Below, one piece after another: positions 1 through 8,428 of a stretch of DNA of 64,000 bases. The position numbers and the translations under genes were made by a program. The stretch covers positions 8,835-72,834 of the forward strand of contig DASXZY010000048.1 of NCBI GenBank assembly GCA_036501625.1. The letters run 5' to 3'. Positions within the stretch are counted from its first letter, which is position 1. Every line of letters starts with the position of its first letter. The notes beneath the pieces are model-generated. The model was given only the letters and a program-made list of their open reading frames with translations. It had not been told where the DNA came from and did no database searches. This DNA is from Palsa-1400 sp036501625 (lineage in GTDB: Bacteria > Verrucomicrobiota > Verrucomicrobiia > Limisphaerales > Palsa-1400).

Positions 1-672
1 GCGGGTGACAGCGCAAAGATCGGCGAAATCGACGTTGATCAAACCGGTCTGGGTCAGCATCCGCCAAATGCCGCGCAAGCCCTCCACCAGCAAGCCGTTG
101 CTGATTTCGAATCCCTCCGGCACGCTGGTTTTTTCGTCCAGCATTTTGAAGAGCTTTTGATTCGGCAGGCAGATGACGGCATCAGCATGGGTTTTGAGCT
201 GCTGCAAGCCAGTATGGGCCTGCAATTGGCGGCGCTGCCCCTCGAATTCAAATGGAAGCGTGACCATGGCCAGCACCAGAGCGCCGCTTTCCCGCGCCAC
301 GCGCGCGAAGACCGGCGCCGCGCCCGTGCCCGTGCCGCCGCCCAGGCCGGCCAGCAAAAAAAGGATGTCGGCCCCGGCGCAGAACGAGCGGATTTTTTCC
401 ACATCTTCTTCAGCGGCCGCGCGGCCAAGGTCAGGGTCGCCGCCGGCTCCAAGCCCGCGCGTGCGCCCGGCGCCCAGCACGAAGCGGGTCGGCACGGCGC
501 ACGCCTCCAGCGATTGGGAATCCGTATTGACAGCGAGCAGTTCGCAATCAGTGAACCCGGCCTCGAAGGCGAAGCCGGCCGCGTTGCAGCCCGCGCCGCC
601 AATGCCAAAAACCTTGAGGACAAGTTTTTTCTTGATGGGCGGCTCTTCGGGTTTTTCAGCAGGAGTGCTCAT
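1..672 (-). CDS. ftsZ: Cell division protein FtsZ (partial, C-terminus outside window)
   Basis: Tubulin-like GTPase that polymerises into the cytokinetic ring. The 224 visible residues hold the N-terminal GTP-binding half: a GIGGAGCNA loop near residue 24, AVNTD, TRGLGAGGDP, and the tubulin signature GGGTGTGAAP near residue 110. Later segments align to FtsZ but diverge: ICLPNQKLF where IVIPNDKLL is usual, and FADLCAVTR where FADVRTVM is usual. The ATG follows the ftsA stop by 2 bases, with AGGAAA inside the end of ftsA as likely ribosome site. It is the last visible gene of the division cluster. The GTPase T7/synergy loop and C-terminal tail lie off the window edge. Confidence 0.97.
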   Translation of the reverse strand, partial: MSTPAEKPEEPPIKKKLVLKVFGIGGAGCNAAGFAFEAGFTDCELLAVNTDSQSLEACAVPTRFVLGAGRTRGLGAGGDPDLGRAAAEEDVEKIRSFCAGADILFLLAGLGGGTGTGAAPVFARVARESGALVLAMVTLPFEFEGQRRQLQAHTGLQQLKTHADAVICLPNQKLFKMLDEKTSVPEGFEISNGLLVEGLRGIWRMLTQTGLINVDFADLCAVTR

Positions 673-674
673 GG

Positions 675-1892
675 TTATTTCCTAAACATTTCCGTCAGCG
701 TTTTTTTGATGCCATTGGCCAGGCCGGACACAGGCTTGCGCTTTTGCTGCAAGGAACCGAACTTGACCAAGCCGATGGCGGTGGCGAACTCCGGCTGGTC
801 CAGGGCGGACTTGAGGCTGCTGATGGAGTTGGCCCGGCCCAAAAAGGCCGGCATCTGGAAAATGTTTTCCGCCATTGCTTGGATGCCGGGAATCCTCGCT
901 CCGCCGCCGCAGAGAAACACCCCCGCTCGCAGCCGGTCCAGCAAGCCCAGCCCGGATAGCTCCGCCTCAATCAACTCGAAGGTTTCCTCCAAGCGCAACG
1001 ACATGATGCGCCGGAGATGTTCGAGGTTGATGATTTTCGGAGGCAGGCCCAAGCCTCCGTCGAAGGAAATCGTCTGGCCTTTGACCGAGTCATCGACAGC
1101 CGCCCCGCCGCGCTCGACCTTCAACTGCTCGGCCCGGCCCAGCGGAACCTTCAACCCGTACGCGAGGTCGTTGGAGATATGGTCCCCGCCAACCGCCAGC
1201 ACGCCTGTGTGTTTGATAATCCCATCGTGCGAAACGACATATTCCGTCGCGCCGGCGCCAACGTCAATGACCAGCGAACCCAATTCCTTTTGCTCATTGG
1301 AAAGCAGCGCCAGGGCCGAAGCCAAACCGGTGGAGACAATTTCCTCCACTTCCAAATGCAGGCTGCGGACCACCGCGATGGAATTCTTGAGCCGGTTGAC
1401 ATGGCCATGCACAACGTGAACATCCACCTCGACTTTCGCGCCGTACATCCCGACAGGATTTGGAATGCCCGTTTGCGCATCGACTTGAAAAAGCTGGCGG
1501 ATGGCGTGAATGACCGTGTTGTCCGCCGGCACATTGATGGCCTTGGCATTTTTGATGACATCCTGCACGTCCTCGCCGGTGATTTCGCGGTCCGCCGAGA
1601 CGATTTGATGGACGCCGTGGTTGTTGAAGCCGCGCACGTGGTTGCCGGTCACGCCGAGATACACGCTGCGGATTTCCACGTCGGCCATCTGCTCGGCTTC
1701 GACAATCGCGTTGCGGACATCTTCGCCGGCCAGGGCGGCGTCGGCGATTTCCCCTTTTCGCACGCCGCGGGAGCGGGCCTGGCCGAGGCCGATGATATTC
1801 AAAGTGTTGGCGGCTGTTATCTCGCCGGCCACGACACAAATTTTGGACGTGCCAATTTCAAGGCCGACAATAATGGAGGAGGAATCAAACAT
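675..1892 (-). CDS. ftsA: Cell division protein FtsA
   Basis: Actin-fold ATPase that tethers FtsZ filaments to the membrane. The sequence shows the phosphate-1 motif GLEIGTSKICVVAGE near the start, the phosphate-2 region LVIDVGAGATEYVV, the adenosine motif VFLCGGGARIPGI, and a short basic amphipathic C-terminal end (KKTLTEMFRK) suited to membrane targeting. The frame is open about 59 codons further upstream, but that extension lies inside ftsQ; the ATG chosen has AAAGGA just upstream and overlaps the ftsQ stop by 8 bases. This gives 405 residues, normal for the family, and implies translational coupling with ftsQ and ftsZ. Confidence 0.96.
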   Translation of the reverse strand: MFDSSSIIVGLEIGTSKICVVAGEITAANTLNIIGLGQARSRGVRKGEIADAALAGEDVRNAIVEAEQMADVEIRSVYLGVTGNHVRGFNNHGVHQIVSADREITGEDVQDVIKNAKAINVPADNTVIHAIRQLFQVDAQTGIPNPVGMYGAKVEVDVHVVHGHVNRLKNSIAVVRSLHLEVEEIVSTGLASALALLSNEQKELGSLVIDVGAGATEYVVSHDGIIKHTGVLAVGGDHISNDLAYGLKVPLGRAEQLKVERGGAAVDDSVKGQTISFDGGLGLPPKIINLEHLRRIMSLRLEETFELIEAELSGLGLLDRLRAGVFLCGGGARIPGIQAMAENIFQMPAFLGRANSISSLKSALDQPEFATAIGLVKFGSLQQKRKPVSGLANGIKKTLTEMFRK

Positions 1893-2850
1893 GTTTCCTT
1901 TTAGGGCGCGACGGTTTGAGGGCATGCGGGGCCACCGGTGGAACGGAGCCGGCCGCGACCCAATGCAAGGGCAAATTGTTGGAAATGGAGAGGTCGAGCG
2001 TGGCAATGGCTTTGCCCCATTTTTGAAACCGGTCGTAAATGAGGCGCCAGCGGCGCAGTTGCGTGTCAAACTGATTGAGCGAAAAAGTGATCTCCGCCTT
2101 CTGCGTGGTGATGACCTTCAGCACATCCGGCTGCGACACATCCACCCGCTCGATCTCGACCAGGCCCGTCATCGGCGAATGATCGAAGGCGCCCACCAGC
2201 GCCAGCGCGGCGCGGATTTGCGGCGAGTTGACTTGCCGGCCCGGCTGCGGCTCCGCCGGAGGAACGCCGACCAGAATGGGCAGCCGTTCGCTTGCGTCGG
2301 GCGGCGCGGCCCGCCAGCGCGGGTCCAGCGGCCGCATAACGTAGCCATCTTGGTCAAAGTCATAGACCGCCTGGTCGATGGACCCGCCTTGGCCAGCAAA
2401 AGTAACGATCGTCTGCGCGACCGGATCGCGTTCGTTGATGGAAAGTTTGAGGGTATGCGGCAAGAGGCGCTCGACGGCGACAAGCTGGATCGGCGGTTGC
2501 AATTCCAGGTCGCGTTTGACCTTCATCAGATCGAGCGCCATCAAATTCTCGCCGAGGCTGACTCTGGCCCACGCGCGGATGGTTTCTGGCGTCAGCACGC
2601 CGTCGGTTTGCACGTCGATTTGCTGGATGGCAAAGGCGTCGTTTTTGTAAATCAGGCGGTCGAGTGTCCATTGCCCGCCGCGCCAAAGCACCAGGGAAAT
2701 GGCAGCGAGTGAGAAAACCACAGCGGCGCAGATGCTGACGATTCTCGCGCGGGCGGCGCGGGTTTGGCTCGTGCGCAACTTCACGTCCAGGCCGTATTCG
2801 CGCTCTGGCGCGCGCCTGTTCTTCGGTTTTCGTTTGAGCCAATTCAACAT
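1885..2850 (-). CDS. ftsQ: Cell division protein FtsQ (DivIB), POTRA-containing
   Basis: Bitopic divisome protein that links early and late division proteins. It has a basic cytoplasmic tail of about 37 residues, one membrane segment (about 38-58, SICAAVVFSLAAISLVLW), then a periplasmic POTRA-type region (FAIQQIDVQTDGVLTPETIRAW) and the FtsQ domain with VERLLPHTLKLSINERDPVA, which matches the family block (E/R)R.P..L.V.I.ER.P.A. Length 321 residues is slightly long. It starts one base after the ddl stop and overlaps ftsA. Assignment rests on topology, the ER.P motif and its position between ddl and ftsA. Confidence 0.92.
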   Translation of the reverse strand: MLNWLKRKPKNRRAPEREYGLDVKLRTSQTRAARARIVSICAAVVFSLAAISLVLWRGGQWTLDRLIYKNDAFAIQQIDVQTDGVLTPETIRAWARVSLGENLMALDLMKVKRDLELQPPIQLVAVERLLPHTLKLSINERDPVAQTIVTFAGQGGSIDQAVYDFDQDGYVMRPLDPRWRAAPPDASERLPILVGVPPAEPQPGRQVNSPQIRAALALVGAFDHSPMTGLVEIERVDVSQPDVLKVITTQKAEITFSLNQFDTQLRRWRLIYDRFQKWGKAIATLDLSISNNLPLHWVAAGSVPPVAPHALKPSRPKRKHV

Positions 2851-2851
2851 G

Positions 2852-3754
2852 CTATTTTCTGCGTTTGAGCGCCAGTTCCAGCATGCGCTGGCAAAGTTGC
2901 GCGTAACTCAATCCGGCGGCCGCGGCCGTTTCCGGCAGGATGCTCAACTCGGTCATGCCCGGCAGCGTGTTGACTTCCAAAACGACCGGATCGCCGTTGG
3001 GCCGCACCATGACATCGATCCGCCCGTAATCGCGCCCGCCCACCGCGTGAAATGCAGCCAGCGCGGCGTTTTGGATGCGCGTGGTCAGAGGCGCGTCAAA
3101 CGGCGCGGGGCAAAAATGTTCCGCCGCGCCGGGCGTATATTTGTTTTTGTAATCGAAGAATCCTTGTTTGACGCGCACTTCGGCCACGGGCAGCGGCTTG
3201 TCATCAAGAATTCCGACCGTGGCTTCGCGCCCGATGATTTTCTCTTCCATCAACACTTCGGTGTCGTATCGAAAGGACTCTGCCAGCGCTGCTTCCCATT
3301 GCTCAACTTGATCGACCATTTGCAAGCCAACGCTGGAGCCTTGCCGGACGGGTTTCAGCACGACGGGTGGCGTCCAGCCCGCCGGCCAGGGAGATTTCGG
3401 CGAACTCAGCACAACGAAGCGCGCGGTGGGAACGCCCGCGGCCAGGCAGCGCTTCTTTGTCAATACTTTGTCGAACGCGACGCGGCTGGCTTCGGGGCCG
3501 CAGCCCGTGTAGGGCACGCCCAGTTTCTCCAACTCCTCCTGCACCGTGCCATCCTCGCCATAAGAACCGTGCAGAGCCAGAAAGACAATTTCCGTGCCCT
3601 CCGGCAATTTCCAGCCTGGCTCCTTGGGATCCAGATTATTGACTGTATGGCCGAGCCCAGCCAGGGCCTTGGCCACCGCCGCGCCGGATCGCAACGATAC
3701 TTCCCGTTCGGCCGAAGGGCCGCCGAGCATGACTGTGACATTCAACGCGTTCAT
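2852..3754 (-). CDS. ddl: D-alanine--D-alanine ligase
   Basis: ATP-grasp ligase that makes the D-Ala-D-Ala dipeptide used by MurF. The family motifs are present in order: GGPSAEREVSLRSG near residue 12, LHGSYGEDGTVQ, LGVPYTGCG, the ATP-binding VVLKPVRQGSSVG, and a C-terminal metal and substrate block RIDVMVRPNG followed by LEVNTLPGMTELS. Length 300 residues is typical of the short DdlB form. Its ATG overlaps the murB TGA as ATGA, so the two are coupled. It supplies substrate to the murF product encoded in the same cluster. Confidence 0.97.
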   Translation of the reverse strand: MNALNVTVMLGGPSAEREVSLRSGAAVAKALAGLGHTVNNLDPKEPGWKLPEGTEIVFLALHGSYGEDGTVQEELEKLGVPYTGCGPEASRVAFDKVLTKKRCLAAGVPTARFVVLSSPKSPWPAGWTPPVVLKPVRQGSSVGLQMVDQVEQWEAALAESFRYDTEVLMEEKIIGREATVGILDDKPLPVAEVRVKQGFFDYKNKYTPGAAEHFCPAPFDAPLTTRIQNAALAAFHAVGGRDYGRIDVMVRPNGDPVVLEVNTLPGMTELSILPETAAAAGLSYAQLCQRMLELALKRRK

Positions 3755-4665
3755 TGTCCGATAATCTCCACTTCCTCGCGCAACTCCACGCCTCTCTCCG
3801 CTTTGGCGCGCGTTTTGATAAAATCGATCAGCTCCAGCACATCCCGCGCGGTGGCGGAACCTTCGTTGACAATAAAATTGCCATGCACCGCCGATACAAC
3901 GGCCCCGCCGCGCCGCGTTCCTTTGAGGCCCAATTCGTCAATAAGTTTTCCGGCGGAAATGGCGGCGGACGGATTCTTGAAGATGCAGCCGGCGCTTGGC
4001 TCTTTGGGCTGCGAGGCCCATCGCTTTTGGTTGAATTCGCTGGCGCGTTTGGCAATGGCTTCTTTGGAATCCGACCGGCCTCGAAATGTCGCCGCCAGCG
4101 CGATGTTCGTTTTGAAGAACGAGCACGAGCGATATTCGACTGGCACCTCAGCGGCGCCGCGTTCGCTCACCTCGCCTGAATCATTGAGGAAGCGCACGCG
4201 CGTCACGACCTCGAAAGTCGCGCCGCCCATGGCGCCGGCATTCATGCGCAAAGCGCCGCCGACGCTCCCCGGAATGCCCTCTAAAAACTCCAGCCCGCCC
4301 AGGCTGGCTTCGCGCGCTTTGGCCGTCACGGCTTTAAGCCTGGCCCCCGCGCCGCAACGCAATTCGCTGCCCGCCGCTTCGACCTTTGAAAAATTCGGAT
4401 GCGCCAGGCAGACCACCACGCCGCGCAGGCCGCCATCGCGCACCAGCAAATTGGAGCCGCGGCCCAGGAGCATCAAAGGGATGCCTTCCTGGCGGCATGT
4501 CAGCGCCAGCCATGACAAATCCTCCTCCGACGCCGGTTCGACATACAGCTCGGCCTGCCCGCCCACGCGCAAAGTGGTGCGCTGGCCCAGCGGCTCGTTT
4601 TCGCGGGCGATCGCCTGCGGGAGCCGGTCCTTGATTTTTTGGAAAATGGGGCTGGGCATCGTCAT
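3751..4665 (-). CDS. murB: UDP-N-acetylenolpyruvoylglucosamine reductase (MurB)
   Basis: FAD-dependent reductase that completes UDP-MurNAc synthesis. FAD-binding segments are clear: TTLRVGG, LLGRGSNLLVRDGG and EGIPGSVGGALRMNAGA. The Tyr-Arg of the substrate site is in VEYRSCSFF (Arg179). At the proton-donor position the sequence reads SAGCIFKNP, so Cys227 sits where Escherichia coli MurB has Ser229; cysteine at this site occurs in other MurB proteins, so activity is still expected. The conserved Glu lies in the C-terminal LREEVEIIG. The gene follows murG by 4 bases. In many dcw clusters murC precedes murB, but here murG and murB adjoin directly. Confidence 0.97.
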   Translation of the reverse strand: MTMPSPIFQKIKDRLPQAIARENEPLGQRTTLRVGGQAELYVEPASEEDLSWLALTCRQEGIPLMLLGRGSNLLVRDGGLRGVVVCLAHPNFSKVEAAGSELRCGAGARLKAVTAKAREASLGGLEFLEGIPGSVGGALRMNAGAMGGATFEVVTRVRFLNDSGEVSERGAAEVPVEYRSCSFFKTNIALAATFRGRSDSKEAIAKRASEFNQKRWASQPKEPSAGCIFKNPSAAISAGKLIDELGLKGTRRGGAVVSAVHGNFIVNEGSATARDVLELIDFIKTRAKAERGVELREEVEIIGQ

Positions 4666-4669
4666 GGTT

Positions 4670-5842
4670 TCAGCACGTCAAGGCCGGCCATTGTTTGGGC
4701 ACGGCGGCCGCCCTGGCCTGCTCCGCCGCGGTGTCCCATTGCAGAATTCGCTCCGCGATGCAGGCCGAAGCGGCAGGCGATTGCCACGCGGTCAGCGCCC
4801 GGCGCATGGCGGATCGTTTTGGCTCGTCTCCCAGCAAATTCAAAATCTCCCGCGCCAACGACTCCGGCGTGGCGGTGTCTTGCGCGACCAGCCGGGCCGC
4901 GCCGTTTTGCGCGAAGGCGAGCGCGTTGAAGTGTTGATGGTTGTCGGCCGCGGTTGGATACGGGATCAACACCGCCGGCAATTGCCGCGCGGCCAGTTCC
5001 GCCAAAGACGACGCGCCAGCCCGGCTGACGGCGATCTCCGCCGCCGCGAGCGCCGTTCCCATGTCGTCAAAAAAGGCGCGCGTGAGCGCCGGGATTCCCA
5101 GGGCCGTGTATCCCGCGCGAACTTTCTCCAGGTCGCGCGCGCCAGTCAAATGCATGAACCGCAGATCGGGCGCGGATTGACGCAACAATGGAGCTGCCGC
5201 CATGACCAGATCGTTGACTCTGCTCGCGCCCTGGCTTCCGCCCATGATCAGCAACAGCGGCGTGTTCGGATTCAATCCCAGGGAAATCTTCGCTTCGGCC
5301 GCGGCCAGCGGTCGCAGGAATTGCGGCCGCACCGGCATCCCGGCGGCCTCCACCCGCTTGGCCCGCAATCGCTGCGTGGCGGACGGGAAGTAAACGAAAG
5401 CGCCATCGACCCATCGCGCCAGCCAGCGGTTGGCTCGGCCGGGTATGCTGTTGGATTCATGCAAAAAAGTTTTCGCGCCCACCCGGCAGCCCGCCAGCGC
5501 CGGAGGCGCACTGACAAATCCGCCCATCGCCAGAACGACATCGGGCCGATGCTCCGCGAAAAGCCGCCGCGCGAGCCGGTACGATTTCCAAAAGCCGGCC
5601 CAAAAACGCATCCAGCCGCCCCTGGTCATTCCGACGGCCGGGAGCGTCACAATTTTCATGTCCGAAATGGATGCGATGGCTTGCTGATCGACCTCCTTGG
5701 ACGACACCATCAGCGTCACCTCGCAGCCGCGCCGTCGCATTTCCTCTCCCACGGCCTGTCCGGGAAAAAGATGCCCGCCCGTTCCGCCGCAAGCGATGAC
5801 GGCGGACGGAGCGGACTTGGATGCAGCGGGCATTTCAGGCAT
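4670..5842 (-). CDS. murG: UDP-GlcNAc:lipid I GlcNAc transferase (MurG)
   Basis: Membrane-associated GT28 enzyme that converts lipid I to lipid II. The glycine-rich N-terminal loop is CGGTGGHLFPGQA, the inter-domain motif is MGGSQGASRVND, and the UDP-sugar site is SRAGASSLAELAARQLPAV followed by PYPTAADNHQHFNA. The frame is open further upstream inside ftsW, but homology starts near PSAVIACGGTGG. Two ATGs fit: 5842, with GGAA 7 bases upstream and an 8-base overlap of ftsW, and 5833, just after the ftsW stop. I chose 5842. It acts directly after MraY. Confidence 0.96.
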   Translation of the reverse strand: MPEMPAASKSAPSAVIACGGTGGHLFPGQAVGEEMRRRGCEVTLMVSSKEVDQQAIASISDMKIVTLPAVGMTRGGWMRFWAGFWKSYRLARRLFAEHRPDVVLAMGGFVSAPPALAGCRVGAKTFLHESNSIPGRANRWLARWVDGAFVYFPSATQRLRAKRVEAAGMPVRPQFLRPLAAAEAKISLGLNPNTPLLLIMGGSQGASRVNDLVMAAAPLLRQSAPDLRFMHLTGARDLEKVRAGYTALGIPALTRAFFDDMGTALAAAEIAVSRAGASSLAELAARQLPAVLIPYPTAADNHQHFNALAFAQNGAARLVAQDTATPESLAREILNLLGDEPKRSAMRRALTAWQSPAASACIAERILQWDTAAEQARAAAVPKQWPALTC

Positions 5843-7046
5843 GGGACGGTTCCAATGCAACCTCGAACGGGTTGGACGACTTTTGCCGCACTTCTTCAGT
5901 GGCGAACCGGGCGATGCTGATGAGCAGTCCGACCGAGACAAGCATGAGCACGAGATTGGAACCTCCATAACTGATGAAGGGCAGCGGCATGCCTTTGTTG
6001 GGCAGCAGGCCGGTCACAACGCCGATGTTGATGAAGGCCTGGAAGCCGATCATGAACGTCAGGCCCGCGCCCAAAAGCAACCCGAAGGTGTCGCACGAGC
6101 GGCGCGAAATAAAAATGCCGCAGATGACCAGCACGACAAAGAGCAGCACGACTGCGAGCGTCGCGATCAGCCCAAGTTCTTCGCCGATGATGGAGAATAT
6201 GAAATCAGTATGATGTTCGGGCACGAAACCGAGTTTCTGCCGGCCGTTGCCAAGCCCGAGGCCGAACCAGCCGCCGGAGCCGAGGGCGATCATCGCCTCG
6301 CGAACCTGGTAGCCCGCACCGTCCTTGCTTTGTTCGGGATAAAGCCAGGCCATGACGCGCCCCATCCGCATCGGATCATGCAATATAGATACGACAAGGC
6401 CGGCCGCCATCACCGCCGCCGAGCCGGCCAGATAAATCAGCCGCGCTCCGCCAATGATCCACATCACGCCGCAAACGGACGCCAGCAAAATGGTGCAGCC
6501 GCGGTCCGGTTCAATGAAGATCAACCCCAGCACGCACGCCATGATGAAGCCCGGAATCACGAGGCCCTTGACGAATCCGCCCATTTGCCGTTGAAACCGG
6601 TCCGCGTAGGCGGCCAGGAAAATGATGAGCGCCAGCTTGGCCAGTTCAGACGGCTGAAACAATGCCGCGCCGTGCGGGCGGCCAATCCAGCGATGGGCTC
6701 CTTTGGCGGCGTGGCCGACAACCGGCGCAAACACCAGCACGAGAAGGACCGCGGAGAAGCCGAGCAGCCAGGGGGAAAGCTTTTTGAGGGAACGGTAATC
6801 AATGCAGGCAGCGGCCATCATTCCAGCCAAGGCGACCAGAAACCATCTAAATTGCAGCGCCAAGTAATGCGCCCCGATCGCCGGTTTGTCCACGTCAACA
6901 ACTGGATTTGGAGCCTCCAAAACTGGGCCAGGCTTTTGCTTTTTGAGCGCCACATCCATGTTCATGCTCGAACTGTAGAGCGTGACCATCCCGAGGCCAA
7001 TCAATATGGCCACACCGAGAATTAACATGGAGGCGGCCCATTTCAT
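5835..7046 (-). CDS. ftsW: Lipid II glycosyltransferase FtsW (SEDS family)
   Basis: Polytopic SEDS protein that polymerises septal peptidoglycan with FtsI. Hydrophobic segments run the whole length. Family motifs include GAHRWIG, FQPSELAKLALIIFLA, LIFIEPDRGCT, the large loop GAGYQVREAMIALGSGGWFGLGLGNG, FVPEHHTDFIFSIIGEELG, and the C-terminal LPNKGMPLPFISYGGSNL. Length is 403 residues. An insertion of about 35 hydrophilic residues between the first two membrane segments (KKQKPGPVLEAPNPVVDVDKP) is longer than in E. coli FtsW. It lies 66 bases after the LysM gene. Confidence 0.97.
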   Translation of the reverse strand: MKWAASMLILGVAILIGLGMVTLYSSSMNMDVALKKQKPGPVLEAPNPVVDVDKPAIGAHYLALQFRWFLVALAGMMAAACIDYRSLKKLSPWLLGFSAVLLVLVFAPVVGHAAKGAHRWIGRPHGAALFQPSELAKLALIIFLAAYADRFQRQMGGFVKGLVIPGFIMACVLGLIFIEPDRGCTILLASVCGVMWIIGGARLIYLAGSAAVMAAGLVVSILHDPMRMGRVMAWLYPEQSKDGAGYQVREAMIALGSGGWFGLGLGNGRQKLGFVPEHHTDFIFSIIGEELGLIATLAVVLLFVVLVICGIFISRRSCDTFGLLLGAGLTFMIGFQAFINIGVVTGLLPNKGMPLPFISYGGSNLVLMLVSVGLLISIARFATEEVRQKSSNPFEVALEPSHA

Positions 7047-7112
7047 CTTGACGCGGACATGATGGGACGCCAGGCAAGAGGGTTTTGCCTGGCGTCCAGA
7101 ATTGGGGCGCGC

Positions 7113-7988
7113 TTAGTTCGCCGCAACGGGTGATCCGAGGGCGGGATTCCTGACCGGCGCCACGGCCGGCAGGGAGGCGACCGACGTGGACGCGGTGGCC
7201 GCAGCCGGCTCCGCGCTGGTGGTCGATGTCTTGGGCGCGGGCAGTTTCAGCTTTTGTCCAGCCCGAATGGAGGTGGACTTCATATCGTTCATGGCCATGA
7301 TCTTCTTGACCGTGGTGCCATGCGATTTGGCGATCTTCAGCAGCATGTCGCCGGGTTTGACAACATAAACGGAGCCGTCAGCCGCGGCGGTTTCGGTCGC
7401 GCCGGCGATGGCCGCGCCTTCCTTCGAAGCCGCAGCCAGGGCGGCGGTCGCGGCCGGGATCTGCACTTTTTGGCCGATCTGGAGCTTCTTCGCGTTGACA
7501 TTGGGATTGGCTTCCATCAGGGCTTTAAGCGAGATGCCATTCCGGCGGGCGATGGCGCCCATCGTGTCGCCTTTTGCGATGGCATATTCCTTGGCATCAC
7601 CCGTGGCGGCGGGCGCAGTGAGGTCCGTGGATTTAGCTGCCGGCGGCACAAGCGCGGTCAAGGGAGTGGCGGCGGCGGAAGTAACAGGCGCGGTGGCGTA
7701 AGCGCTGTTGCTCAAGCTCGGATTGGCGATCGGCGTCACGTCAGGCGTCGCACTGGCCGGAGCGGTCACGGGTGGCGTGGCGGTCGCTCCAGCATCCGTG
7801 GATGCCAGCATGTTGCCGTCTTTGTTATCTGTTTTGGCTTGGTCCTTGGTGTTATTGCAACCTTGGACGAGCATGCCGCCAATGACAACGACATGGACGG
7901 ACAGAACCATCAGGATCTTGAAGTAGAGACTGGATTTGGCCCGCGGCGGAGTGGCTCCCTGCGGGATGAGTGGACTCGGAGTATTCAT
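7113..7988 (-). CDS. LysM-domain envelope protein within the division cluster
   Basis: A 291-residue protein with an N-terminal hydrophobic segment (about 22-43) ending in VQGC, so it is either a bitopic anchor or a lipoprotein with a weak lipobox. A low-complexity Ala/Thr/Pro linker follows, then two LysM modules at about 134-178 (YAIAKGDTMGAIARRNGIS) and 206-250 (YVVKPGDMLLKIAKSHGTT). LysM binds the GlcNAc backbone of peptidoglycan. It occupies the interval between mraY and ftsW where murD often sits. The context suggests a wall-binding divisome accessory, but no catalytic domain is visible. Confidence 0.9.
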   Translation of the reverse strand: MNTPSPLIPQGATPPRAKSSLYFKILMVLSVHVVVIGGMLVQGCNNTKDQAKTDNKDGNMLASTDAGATATPPVTAPASATPDVTPIANPSLSNSAYATAPVTSAAATPLTALVPPAAKSTDLTAPAATGDAKEYAIAKGDTMGAIARRNGISLKALMEANPNVNAKKLQIGQKVQIPAATAALAAASKEGAAIAGATETAAADGSVYVVKPGDMLLKIAKSHGTTVKKIMAMNDMKSTSIRAGQKLKLPAPKTSTTSAEPAAATASTSVASLPAVAPVRNPALGSPVAAN

Positions 7989-8428
7989 ATTGACGCAATG
8001 CTTTCTATGCTATTTTTTGAGGTTTGTTGTGTTTGTTTTTTGCGCCGGGGTTTTCCCTCAAAAAACCTCGGAGCAAAGTTTTAGAGCGTGAAATTCTTTC
8101 AAAAACCTTCATTTTTATGCTCGCCGCGCTCATCTCACTGTTTTCGTTCAAATTGCCAATGCCCGCATGTTGTGGCCGCGAACCGTTAAAACCACAACCG
8201 ATTGGGTCGCACGGGCCGCCAAACAACGGAGGCAAAAAAGCACCCGCTTGAGAGTCTGTCGAAATTGATCAACGCTCGAACAAGCTGGTGAAATCGAACC
8301 TTCGCCGCTTTTTGGACGGCGCCCGCATGCCGTCTCAATTTTGGGTTGTAACAAAAGTGTCAAATTTTTGCAAGCGCGAAAATCATTTTTCGCGGGAAAA
8401 TTTTCAAAATATGGCAGGCGCGGAAAGT
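7989..8428. other. 440-bp non-coding gap splitting the division cluster
   Basis: No convincing gene is visible. Short open frames here lack family character. The gap is notable because every other junction of the cluster is overlapping or at most about 70 bases. It contains an AT-rich perfect hairpin at 8375-8394, and on the minus strand a TTGACA at about 8366-8371 that could be a -35 box although no good -10 follows at 16-18 bases. It may be where a murD-type gene was lost, or a promoter region for the LysM-ftsW-ftsZ half. Confidence 0.6.
8375..8394. terminator. Perfect hairpin just downstream of mraY
   Basis: The arms CGCGAAAA and TTTTCGCG are perfectly complementary with a four-base TCAT loop. 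It begins about 35 bases after the mraY stop. On the minus strand no clean U-run follows, so it is a weak terminator candidate; it could equally stabilise the 3' end of the upstream transcript. Confidence 0.4.

Noticed and set aside
2699..5920. Open frame of 1073 codons on the plus strand
   Set aside because: It lies antisense to ddl, murB and murG, which all have full catalytic motifs. The translation is rich in Arg, Pro and Ala with no domain, as expected from the complement of GC-rich genes.
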